DNA of 64,000 nucleotides from positions 38,354,424 to 38,418,423 of the forward strand of contig OZ029914.1 of assembly GCA_964023275.1 (NCBI GenBank), read 5' to 3'. The first letter of the stretch is position 1, and the number at the start of each line of letters is the position of its first letter. Source of the stretch: Norana najaformis (lineage: Eukaryota; Annelida; Clitellata; Crassiclitellata; Hormogastridae). Below are positions 1-9,457 of the stretch, in pieces. Position numbers and translations under genes: made by a program. The notes beneath the pieces are model-generated. The model saw only the letters and a program-made list of their open reading frames with translations. It was not told where the DNA came from and searched no databases.

Positions 1-435
1 TTTAGTGTGTTTCATGTCTGGTCACCATAAAATCTAAACCAACTCCCAAGAGGCAGAAATGCTATGCCACTAAGCCTAATCATAGTCCAAATCATTTTAC
101 ACTCGTGATTAGGTTTCCTAAGAGTTTCAAATTGATGTAGTCGAAATTGCTATCAGGGAAAAAACTGAAATGTTATCGTTTTTGCTACGGTGATTAGTAA
201 GTAAGTAATGTTAACATTTGTTAACGAGCCATTCGACCATCTGCTGAGCGAAGAATCGTAGGCGTGTTGAGTCACAGCAGTCAGACAAAAGCAAAAGGGT
301 ACATCAGTTTGAAACTCATAAAAAACTTGATGACGACCCTAATAGGTCTTAAGCTGCTTTACAAATACGTCTAGGGAGATATTGTAGTGAGTAATGCATG
401 TAGTGAGACGATTCCAGATGACTGGTGCAGAATTG
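1..435. repeat. Segmental duplication, left copy, block a
   Basis: This stretch aligns over most of its length with 3217-3625 in the same orientation. Shared tracts include the aaatctaaaccaac start, the section around 'tagtccaaa.cattttac' and 'gactggtgcagaattgtt'. The two copies differ by many substitutions and small indels, so the duplication is not recent. The right part of the block contains the 3' end of a LINE on the minus strand. Confidence 0.75.
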
Positions 436-610
436 TTGAATCCAAGTGTTGTGACCGGTCCGTCAGATCCAACCAGCATAGCACCGCTTATGCCGAATGT
501 CTTCTGCAGCCTTGTGTTGCTTTGTCGATCGAAACAAAGGCAGCGGAAAGGTCGAGGCCGATAAGTAGAGTGAGTTGATGTCGTCCGGAAGAGGTGTAGA
601 CACACACCAT
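250..610 (-). pseudogene. LINE ORF2 C-terminal fragment (CR1/L2-like)
   Basis: The minus strand between 605 and 339 reads as an open 88-codon tail. It contains the pattern APVIWNRL...SLDVFVKQLKTY, which matches the usual C-terminal end of CR1/L2-type LINE polyproteins (APxxWNSLP...SLxxFKxxLKTYLF). Reverse transcriptase and endonuclease are absent, so this is a 5'-truncated copy. Part of the same fragment is present in the duplicated block near 3480-3640. The family assignment rests on recalled protein patterns only. Confidence 0.55.
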
Positions 611-834
611 CAAGGATCCTCTTAACTAGCGAAACTATATCGACATTATATATTATATAATTTACAGTTAATTATGCCAACATTGGCACCTCTATTATTG
701 GACTAGACACGAGAACCGGAACGAAAAAAATTTTAATACCAGAGCAGTATCCCCTGGAATATCTGAGTTACAGTGAGTGGACGTGGGCAGTGATCGAAGA
801 GAGGCAAGAGCAGTATGTGTAATTCTCCCAAAAA
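611..834. other. Spacer within the left duplication copy
   Basis: No gene or recognisable repeat was found. It separates duplication blocks a and b and has no clear counterpart at 3626-3924 or 5966-6074. Confidence 0.4.
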
Positions 835-1560
835 CTTAACATCATCTTTAGAAACAAGCAAGGCCTAGCTAAACCTTTCGTTTCTTAGAAAGTATTTGAC
901 TCTTGGCAATACAGTAGATTGTGTTTCTAAATATTTTAATTTGCAGCAAAATAAAGGTTATTTAATCTATCCATGTCAACATGTCCACATTGAGTTTATA
1001 TGGGGCCCATTTCTCCATATAAAGAACATATGTAAAGCCCATATGGATCCCAAAAATGTTTGTGGGCATGCTGGCAAGGAAACTCTGTATAATGCATGAA
1101 ACATTTAATCATTGGAAATTGTAACTTCAGTATTATCAAACTTATCTATAATGTTACCCAACTTTGCGCACAAATGCATTATAGTGTAAATGCATTATAG
1201 TGTAAATGTTGTATTCGGTTTACTTAGTCAGGAAATGACACAGACAAACATCATAAGTTAAATTTGTTCATAGTAGGAAGCTTGGACAACCGCTTATTTA
1301 ATTAATCATAATTAAATGCATAGCTTTTTCAAATGTGGAGTAATCCTGCGCACAGATAAATTGAAATTTAACCAGATATTTTAGCAGTGGGCAGAGCAGG
1401 ATGTCCGCTGCGCTTAATACTTGAAACCTCACTACTGCATTCAATATCTCTGAATTCCTATCATCGTTCACATCTGGGTCACTAGGTTTTACCGTTACAC
1501 ATCCTGTTTTATATTGCTGAATCTCACCAGCTTTGGCAATCATTATGCTGATGCACATGA
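835..1560. repeat. Segmental duplication, left copy, block b
   Basis: This block aligns with 6075-6522 and then, after a 2.35-kb transposon, with 8876-9130. Matching landmarks are 'tttcttagaaagtatttga' (partner 6117 onward), 'agtaggaagctt.gacaacc' (partner 6503-6522) and 'aattaaatgcatagcttttt' (partner near 8891). No transposon lies between the last two landmarks here, so this copy is the paralogous empty site. A 16-bp unit (aaatgcattatagtgt) is repeated about 2.3 times at 1172-1208; the partner region shows only one diverged unit. Confidence 0.7.
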
Positions 1561-3216
1561 TACTTTAGACCTATAATTATATTAAATTAGATTGACGACT
1601 AAATTACACTGATATGTACATATGCATGCTAAGGGATGCCACAATTGCCACTCGTGAATAATGCCACAAAAATAAGGAATCGAAAATAGTCGTAACGGGT
1701 TTCGTAAACTGTAATATCTCGAGCAGTTCTTTAAGTTAATTTCACATCTGTTAAGAAAAGCATACGTGCAACTCTAGGCTGTAATAAAATTGTCCTAGTA
1801 TGCGATTCAAAATCCTTCAGTAATATTGTCGCTTGAAGCCAAGGTTACGCGAATCCGATTATAGGTCAGTAGCTAAGCAGAAATAGAAGACATTCAGAAG
1901 ACGCGGATAATGTTTGTAAACATATCGCAGTTGTAATCTCGGCCTTTCTTTAGCATAGAAAATCAAGCTTCTTCACAGGCGCTCAATGATCACAATACCA
2001 TTGAATAGTTGAGTCCATTCGGTTCATTTACTGGAGATTTAAGTAGTTTTACGCATACTTGTTTAATGGGGTTATCGCAATTCGTCCTCGAAGCGTGGTC
2101 ATACCTCTGTAAGGTAGTAAATTTTCAACACAATAGCATTTGAAACACTTTTCACACCATGCCTATAGCAAATTGAGAAATGTTACTGATTTTATTCACG
2201 CCCAACCGGTGCAAAAAAAGTAAAAGTAATACAATATATACATGTCCATAATGTATGGACATGTATATTTACGTTGCGTCTTCAATTAAGCTATTAGAGG
2301 TGTTCTTTGGCAGTAAAATTACATTTTAGTTGAGTAAAAATGAGCAGCTAAGCCACAGCGAAATAAGATCGAGTAATATACAAGTGTCTATTTAGGTAAC
2401 ACACCAACTCAACTACTGCAATTGAACAATGGATCAACGTCATGCGTTGGCAGTTATATACCCACCCTCAAAACGACGGATGATGAAATGGCTCATATAC
2501 CATGTGTCATGAATGGTCACACAAATAATTCACCTTGTTGAATTAAGTACAGTTTGCTTCCTTGTGCCGTAAACTATGTAACCACTCAAAGACCGACTTT
2601 ATCTCTTTGTGGCGAAGTGGTAAAGAGCTAAGTAAGAGAATGCCTGTTGAGTATATGCCAGAAGTGAAAGTATCAACAGAAGTACAACCCATGGCATATT
2701 GCGAAGGGAACAAGATCAAAATCTAAAAGCAAGTAGCGCCAAGAGAAAAAAATTGCCGCCATAGTTCGTAAATCATTGTTATTTCGCACAGTTGCACTTA
2801 CATTACTGTAGTAAAAAAGCAGCAAATAGTCATGTAAAAACTGCACTGCTGAAGATTATCCTTAACAGCAATACTATTCAGATAAAACATGCAATCAGGA
2901 AAATATTTAACTCCTATGTTTCTAGCACCTGAAGCAACTGCCTTCAAAAATCTAACAACCTTCACTGCTGAGGCAAGAGTACTGGTTCGAACCTTCCCTT
3001 AGACAGTTACTATGTCTGGACCTTGAGCAAGTTCTGCACTCACAATTTCTTCGCACCTCAGATTCAGGTTTACTGAACTTGCGCGCGTAATAAATGCAAA
3101 ATATAATAATTGTAATACAGCTGTCCTGTATAAAAAGAGGAACATCACCAATTTGAAGCAATTATTATACTTGGACAATATCAGAATAATTAGAATATAA
3201 CATTTTTGTGTTTTCC
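1561..3216. other. Intergenic, nothing recognised except one hairpin
   Basis: Both strands show only short open frames with no family resemblance. The stretch separates the two copies of the segmental duplication and contains the inverted repeat at 2236-2268. Confidence 0.5.
2236..2268. repeat. Perfect 15-bp inverted repeat with 3-nt loop
   Basis: The left arm atatacatgtccata (2236-2250) is the exact reverse complement of tatggacatgtatat (2254-2268), with atg as the loop. It has no T-tract typical of a Pol III terminator and no coding context. It may be a cruciform-prone site or the relic of a small palindromic element. Confidence 0.8.
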
Positions 3217-3625
3217 ATGTCACCAGGTATAACTAAAATATCTGGATCAACACAAAATCTAAACCAACGCTAAAGAGGCCGAAATGTTATGCCACAAGGC
3301 CTAATTATAGTCCAAAACATTTTAGGCTCGTGATCAAGTTTCTTATGAGTTTCAAATTGACGAACTCGAAATTGTTAACAGATTAACAGAGCGAACTGTT
3401 TCACGATTTCTAACTAATGCATTTGTTTACACGCCATATACTGTATCTATCGGCTGAGGATTTAACAATCGTAGGCGTGGGTGGTCACATCAGTTTGAAA
3501 CTCATAGAAAACTTCATACGAGCATAATAGGTCTTTAGCCTCTTTACAAATGTGTCTAGCGAGATACTGGTGTGAGTAATGTAAGCAGCAAGACTATTCC
3601 ATATGACTGGTGCAGAATTGTTCTT
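3217..3625. repeat. Segmental duplication, right copy, block a
   Basis: Counterpart of 1-435, same orientation. It includes a decayed copy of the LINE tail, seen in 'tttacaaatgtgtctagcgag' against 'tttacaaatacgtctaggga' at 357. The similarity stops just after 'gactggtgcagaattgtt'. Confidence 0.75.
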
Positions 3626-3933
3626 CTTTTCGCACACTAAACTCGAACAGCCGGCCGTAAATGTTTTACAGAGTGACCATAGAATAGAGGGTAGACCCCA
3701 AAAATGACATCTGCAAATTGCATGAACAATGCATGTATATATGAACTTCGCTCGTGCTAGGCCCTTAAGTCTGGTAGGCTACTGGAATTTAATAAACGTT
3801 TGCTCTTGAAGTTTATTCAAATTTTATATATAGGCCACTTGTTTCTTGATGGTTTGAGTCAAATCATTTGACTGTAATTGTTAACGACTATTTGCAGTAG
3901 ATCCTACGTTAGGCTGACGCAACATTCGTTACA

Positions 3934-5956
3934 CGGTACGTGACGTTTTGGCGCCGCCGTTTTGGCGCGGCCTTTTTGACTCGACGAAAGGGCTTACTTA
4001 CGTGCTAACATACGGTAATGAAACCGATACGGTACGCTAGCGCGCAAGGTATTACTCCACAAGTGACACCAATCCGCGTAGCAAATTCATAATAAAGCAC
4101 TACTCGGCGATGCATATATATTCTGTTCAGAAAGTTCGTTGCAACTTACTGCTTTGCTCTGCTCGTGAAGATTTTAAAATAACATTCGTACAAGACGCAG
4201 CAAAAGCGTATTAAATTATATGAAAAGTTACATATATAGAGTATGATAAATATATCATGTATCATTCTGTGACACATTTAAAATGGAAACTGTGCAGTCG
4301 AAGCGTGGCATGGAAAAGTTTATGCACGAAGAATACCTCTACGTGTTTGATAAGTTCAGTGCAGACCATTCCATGAAGTTCTGGCGATATGAGCTGAAGA
4401 ACGAATGCAAGGCCCTTCTACACACAACCGCAGATACTGCTCGAGTTCTGATGCAGATGAACCAGCACAGTCACGGAAGTGCCGCTATCATGACTGGAAT
4501 CAAACGGAGGGCAACAGAGACATCGTCAGTGATCCTCAACAGTGCTCTGCAAGGAAACTCGGCTGCCGTTCAAGCAAAGATGCCGAAGAAAGATGCCGTT
4601 CGTAAGGTCATTCAGCGGAGTAGAAACGACACTCAAGCAGCTACTCCACAACCGGCCGATTATCCGGATGCATATCGGATGTATGAAATCGCACCCGATC
4701 AACTGGAAGAATTTTTATTATGGGATTCAAGAGAACAAGATGAAAATCGAATTTTCATATTTGGCCGACAGTAGACTGGTGATTGGAGTAACCAGATGGA
4801 AAGACTGTACGTAGACGGAACATTCAGTCTAGCTCCTGCTCTTTTTTCACAGATATACGTTGTCATGGCAGACAGAGGAGGATTCATCCTACCGTTCTGC
4901 TTGCTCTGTTACCAAATAAAGAAGGAGAAACTTATCGATGAATGTTTGAAGCCGTTAAAGAATTCTGGCCACATCTCAATCCGTCGTCAGTCTCCATCGA
5001 CTTTGAGCAGGCCGCTATTGGAGCTGTTCGAGCAACGTTTCCGAATTGCGTAATCCATGGATGCCTCTTCCATTTGACGAAGAACACGCGCAAGAAATTG
5101 GCAGACGAAGGTCTGCTTCGCCGATACAACACGGATCCGGATTAAGCTTTGGCCGCCCGAATGATAGTCGGGCTTTCCTTTGTTACAATCGACGACCTAG
5201 AAAGTTGCTTTGGAGGCACTGGCAAATGAAATTACGGAGGACCTCACGCCAATCATCAACTGGTTTGAGGACTTCTACATAAGACATCAAAATCGTAACA
5301 GGACTCGACGTCGTGCATTGTTTCCTCATCAGACGTGGTCTGTCTACGAGAGGGCAATGGATGAAAAGGATCGTATCAACAACTATGTTGAAGCAACCCA
5401 TCGAAGCTTGCAAGCCGAATTTGGGATGGATCACCCAACCATTTGGAGCAGTTCAAAAAGGGCGTGACCTATTATACGAGCAATTCGTTCGTGGGGACCA
5501 GCCGCCGGTAAAGCGCAGAAAATACGTCGATGCAGATCTCAGAATCAGGACAACCGTTGAGAGTTACAACGAACGAAACATCATCGAGTACCTTAGAGGA
5601 CTATCCCATAATTTTTTGATGGCCTCGTGAACTGATGGACTGTACAACTTACCAAAACGTAACACATTGAACAAAATTTTCTTTGAACATTCCTTGACAA
5701 CTTTGATATGCTACGTTTATTTCAAAATGTATTAAAACTCTGATATACTGCGTTATAATTCTAAATACATTAAAACAAAGTAATAAAGATAGCGCGTTTA
5801 CGGCATTGAACAATACAACTTTGCACGAAAAAACGAACAAACATTTATTGTCAACTGCTATGTACTACGTTTACTATGCTGACTGAGAAATGCGTTTATG
5901 TTTATAAGCGCCAAAACGGACGCGCCAAAACGGCGGCGTCAAAAAGTCTTGCTTCG
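3934..5956 (+). mobile_element. Mutator-like element (MULE) with 9-bp target duplication
   Basis: The element is bounded by an exact 9-bp direct repeat TTCGTTACA at 3925-3933 and 5957-5965, the target-site length typical of Mutator. The termini are imperfect inverted repeats: CGGTACGTGACGTTTTGG at the left pairs with CGAAGCAAGACTTTTTGA read inward from the right. They continue into GC-rich tracts in which the motif GTTTTGGCGC or close variants occurs twice per end, which could be transposase binding sites. The interior carries a MULE transposase reading frame on the + strand that is interrupted by stops and frameshifts. The element sits in the right copy of the segmental duplication. It can no longer move on its own, although its ends and target duplication are well preserved. 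Confidence 0.9.
4283..5630 (+). pseudogene. Broken MULE transposase with FLYWCH-like N-terminus
   Basis: Residues 4-60 of the first open segment (4283-4774) resemble a FLYWCH zinc finger: a Gly/Phe-rich start, YLYVFDKFSAD, FWRYELKNECKALLHT. After an in-frame TAG at 4772-4774 the same frame resumes with LYVDGTFSLAP, the first Asp block of the MULE catalytic domain (consensus DGTFxxAP). A frameshift near 4893 leads to a segment containing SIDFEQAAIGAVRATFP and GCLFHLTKN, which corresponds to the second Asp block and the conserved C/H region. A TGA lies at 4939-4941 and a TAA at 5143-5145. Later fragments (5210-5467, then 5313-5630 in another frame) carry the C-terminal part, including RINNYVEATHR and ESYNERNIIEYLRGL. 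At least three stops and two frame changes make this a pseudogene. The family is clear; the exact MULE subfamily is not. Confidence 0.88.
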
Positions 5957-6773
5957 TTCGTTACATACAGTCATGTGGACTGGGTAAATTGGTACTGGCA
6001 TATCGACTGACTATGTGGAAGTTTTATCAAGTGCAATACAGATGACAGAAAAATGTTCAGAGGTTCATGTAAGACAACATCAACAAGAAACAAACTAGTT
6101 CTAGTTAACCCAACGTTTCTTGGAAAGTATTTGAATTTTGGCAATGAATTGTTTTTCTATATATTTTAATTTGCAGAAAATACAGGTTGTATAGCTATTT
6201 AACCTATACATTTCATCATGCCCACATGGCCACATATGGAACAAATATTCCCAGATGCAGCCGATAAAGAGCCAACATGGGTCCCAATAAATGTTTATGG
6301 GCATGATGTCAGGAAAACTCTGTATACTGCCTGAACCATTTAATCATCGAAAAATGTAACTGTAGTAATAAAACAATTCTCTATAATGTTATCCAACTTA
6401 AGTAGCGCACAAAAGCGTTACAGTCTAAATGTTCTATTTGGTTTACTCATCAGCGTTCTGATTCAAGAAATGACACAACCACCATGCATCAAATTTGGTC
6501 AAAGTAGGAAGCTTTGACAACCTACTGGTCAACATAGAAATCGTTACTGACTGGAAAAGGCCCTAATGTGTAGCATCTTGGTGTGCTGAACACGAATATA
6601 ACCATAAAAATTTTTTATTGGCTCTCGTTTTGAAAATATTTCATATAGTTCATTTTTTATGTTTCACCATGTAAATTTATGCAGTAGGACTGCGACAATA
6701 TCCTAAATAAGTCTAGAATGATGTAATATTCCACCTCATTGCATAATCCCATCATGGACACATCATGCACAGT

Positions 6774-6860
6774 TGATTACGTCATTTTCTGATGCAATGT
6801 AAAACTACAGCCAGTCGGCTGCTGACGTAAGATGACGTCAGCAGTGTACTATATAAAGCG
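6774..6860 (+). promoter_or_regulatory. Probable transposon promoter: CRE-like sites plus TATA box
   Basis: The canonical palindrome TGACGTCA lies at 6833-6840, preceded by TGACGTAA and a further TACGTCA near 6778. A TATAAA box lies at 6852-6857, about 120 bp upstream of the transposase ATG at 6973. Spacing and order fit a Pol II promoter with CREB/ATF-type bZIP sites. This is inference from motifs. Confidence 0.55.
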
Positions 6861-6972
6861 AGTCGGAACGGTTGAGCATTTACAATATTACAGACTTTGT
6901 GCGAGACAGTTTAAGTTACCGTTTTATAAAACTATTATTACTTTATCCATTTAGATACAATACAGAACAGTA

Positions 6973-8664
6973 ATGCCTCGGAAGTGCGTAAATACTATGG
7001 ACAACTTTTGTTACATTTGTGGGAAAGTGACATTTGCCAACCAGAAGAAAAGTATCACTTATCAAGTCAAGAAGGCATATCATGCTTACTTCGAATGCAA
7101 GGTTGGTGACCAAGACAAGCCATGGGCCCCGCATATATGCTGTGCTACATGTACAGCACAGCTTTCACAGTGGTTGAATGGCAAAAGACCATCAATGCCG
7201 TTTGCAGTTCCCATGGTGTGGAGAGAGCAAAGCAACCACGTAGATGACTGTTACTTCTGCTTGGTTCCTCCTCTTTCCGGTGGAATAACGAAGCAAAAGA
7301 AGTCGACAATAGTCTACCCAAACATTCCGTCAGCATTGAGACCAGTTCCACATGGTGATGGACTTCCTATTCCAGAACCTCCAGCAGAATATATTTTCCT
7401 TGATTCATCTGATGAGGACAAGGGTGAGCCGACATGTTCTTCTCCTGGTCCGTCAGCGTGCAGTGATCCCGATTTTCACTGTGGTGCATCATCAACCCCA
7501 CACAGAATAACACAGGAAGAACTAAATGACCTTGTTCGTGATTTGGACTTATCCAAAAACAAGGCAGAATTGCTAGGATCAAGACTCCAACAATGGAATC
7601 TTCTAGAAGAAGATGTCACAATTACTTCATATAGAAAGCGCCATCAGCAGTTGGAACCTTTCTTTATGAAGGAAGGTAATCTGGTATTCTGTTCCAATAT
7701 TGACGACCTCATGAATGCCTTACAGATCACTCATGACCCACAAGAATGAAAACTCTTTGTAGACTCTTCAACACTGAGTCTTAAGGCTGTGCTTTTGCAC
7801 AATGGAAACCGTCTTCCATCTATTCCATTAGCGCATGCTGTCCACATGAAAGAGACATACGATAACCTAAAACAGCTACTGCATTCCATTGACTATAACA
7901 GGTACAAATGGCACCTGTGTGGTGATTTGAAGGTAGTTGCCATTTTAATGGGACTGCAGCAAGGATATACAAAATATATGTGTTTCTTGTGTGAGTGGGA
8001 TAGCCGAGCAAGAGAGTTGCACTACGTGCGGAAGGAATGGACTCCCAGACAAAACATGGCAGTTGGACAGAAGAATATCCAGCACCCAGCTCTGGTCGAG
8101 GATCACAAAATCCTACTACCACCCCTTCACATCAAACTAGGTTTGGTGAAGAACTTCGTGAAAGCCATGGACCGCACTTCGCCAGCTTTCCGATACCTGC
8201 ATGAAAAATTCCCTCGACTCAGCGAAGCAAAGATTAAAGAGGGAGTTTTTGTGGGTCCTCAGATTAGAGAACTCTTCAAAGATGACCGCTTCAACAACTT
8301 GCTGGAGGGTGATGCGAAACAAGCATGGAATGCTTTTCGTCTAGTGTCTACAGACTTTCTGGGGAATGTTAGGGCAGAAAACTACAAGGAACTAGTAGAA
8401 GACATGCTCAAGCAGTACCAGAAATTTCGCTGCAATATGTCTCTGAAGATGCATTTCCTTCATTCCCATCTGGATTTCTTCCCTGACAACTGTGGTATGG
8501 TTAGTGACGAACATGGCGAACGTTTTCATCAAGATATCGCAACAATGGAGCAAAGGTACCAGGGAAAATGGTCCACTACAATGTTGGCTGACTACTGCTG
8601 GACACTCCGCAGAGATGCTCCCGAACAGCTGTACAAGAGACAGGCAAAAAAATCTAAGAACTAG
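6973..8664 (+). pseudogene. Chapaev-like transposase, one internal stop
   Basis: The frame opens at 6973 and stays open for 258 codons to a TGA at 7747-7749, then continues in the same frame to 8664. The TGA stands where the intact homologue has Trp (SPDEWRLF there, DPQE*KLF here), so one nonsense change explains the break. Visible features are an N-terminal Cys-pair region (FCYICGK, CCATC, DDCYFC), a short acidic stretch, FVDSSTLSLKAVLL, the motif [28 protein letters not shown] and EHGERFHQD near the C-terminus. The order matches the 568-residue protein encoded at 11237-12943. Asp in the VDSS and GDLK blocks and Glu in HGERF are candidate DDE residues (inferred). No flanking host-gene function is implied. 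Confidence 0.8.
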
Positions 8665-8875
8665 TCTATGACCTGGTTTTTACAAATATTAACTGTAAGT
8701 GTATCACTATTGGCATGCATTGTGCGATATAAAATTACTTCATTTCAGATTACAAAAAAACTAGAGCCAATTCGGCATTTTCACTGTCATATTCGTGTTC
8801 AGCACATACAAATTGATAAGAACTGACTAATTTCATTTCAGTAACATGACTTTTGTAAAAATTTGTTGTCCAGTT

Positions 8876-9360
8876 AATTATTGTTTCTCGCAATTAAATG
8901 CATAGCTTTTTCAAATTGTGGAGTCAGCCTAGGCACTAATGAGTTGAAATGTAGGTTAACCAAATATTTCAACAGTAAGCAGAACAGGATGCCGGCTTCG
9001 TTTTTTACTGCATACTACTGCCTTCATTATCTCTAAATTGCTATTATCGTTTACATCTGGTCAACAAGGGCTTTTCTGTTCAACATCCTGTTTCATTTTG
9101 CTGACTATCATCATGTGTGGTGATCACGTGAGTAGGCCGATACACGGAAATACATTTGACTATAACAAGTCTAATACACTTCCCTTTTAACAGTTGAATA
9201 AAGTGTGGTGCATCAAATGCTAGCTAACTATGTTATGTGAACTTCTATGACATTAATGTTGGCTAAAAACGAAGAAGGTCAAGAGACATGGCAGATTGAG
9301 ACAGATGTGCTTTTGGAACAATACTAAAGAAATACACGGGTTTTTGTTTGTGTTTCTCAG
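8876..9360. other. Upstream region of the SRCR gene
   Basis: The first part (to about 9130) belongs to the segmental duplication. The rest shows no gene. A pyrimidine-rich tract ending in tttctcAG at 9359-9360 looks like a 3' splice site, which would place the transcription start and a 5' UTR exon further upstream. I found no convincing TATA box. Confidence 0.4.
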
Positions 9361-9457
9361 CTGAGGCGCAGAAAGATGGAGGCAACAAAGGAACGTTTTG
9401 TTTATGTGTTCGTGTATTTGTTGGTGGTAGTGCAGAACAATATGACATCAGCACAAA
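9361..9457 (+). CDS. Exon 1: signal peptide
   Basis: ATG at 9376 opens 27 codons plus one base. The reading is a short charged start (MEATKER), a hydrophobic core ([12 protein letters not shown]) and a polar end (QNNMTSAQ), a textbook secretion signal with likely cleavage after TSA. The donor AAA|GTAGGT leaves phase 1, which joins exon A1 to give a Thr codon. The acceptor-like AG at 9359-9360 suggests a preceding 5' UTR intron. Confidence 0.75.

Larger units (their letters stand above)
6523..8875 (+). mobile_element. CACTA/Chapaev-type DNA transposon, divergent copy
   Basis: The left end (TACTGGTCAACA from 6523) and the right end (reverse complement AACTGGACAACA) are degraded versions of the CACTGGCCAACA termini of the copies at 10921-13548 and 18716-21352. 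A second internal inverted repeat, gtgctgaacacgaatat near 6576 against atattcgtgttcagcac near 8790, reinforces the element structure. Its transposase is homologous to, but clearly diverged from, the other copies, so it is a separate subfamily. A target-site duplication is not clear. The paralogous site near 1285 lacks the element. Confidence 0.75.
6075..9130. repeat. Segmental duplication, right copy, block b (interrupted by transposon)
   Basis: 6075-6522 matches about 835-1280 and 8876-9130 matches about 1290-1560. The Chapaev-like element at 6523-8875 splits the block. The uninterrupted partner shows the pre-insertion state, so the insertion came after the duplication. Confidence 0.7.

Noticed and set aside
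8701-9130. Core promoter of the SRCR gene in the transposon 3' region
   Set aside because: No TATA box, initiator or start-site evidence could be identified; an upstream 5' UTR exon remains possible but unplaced.
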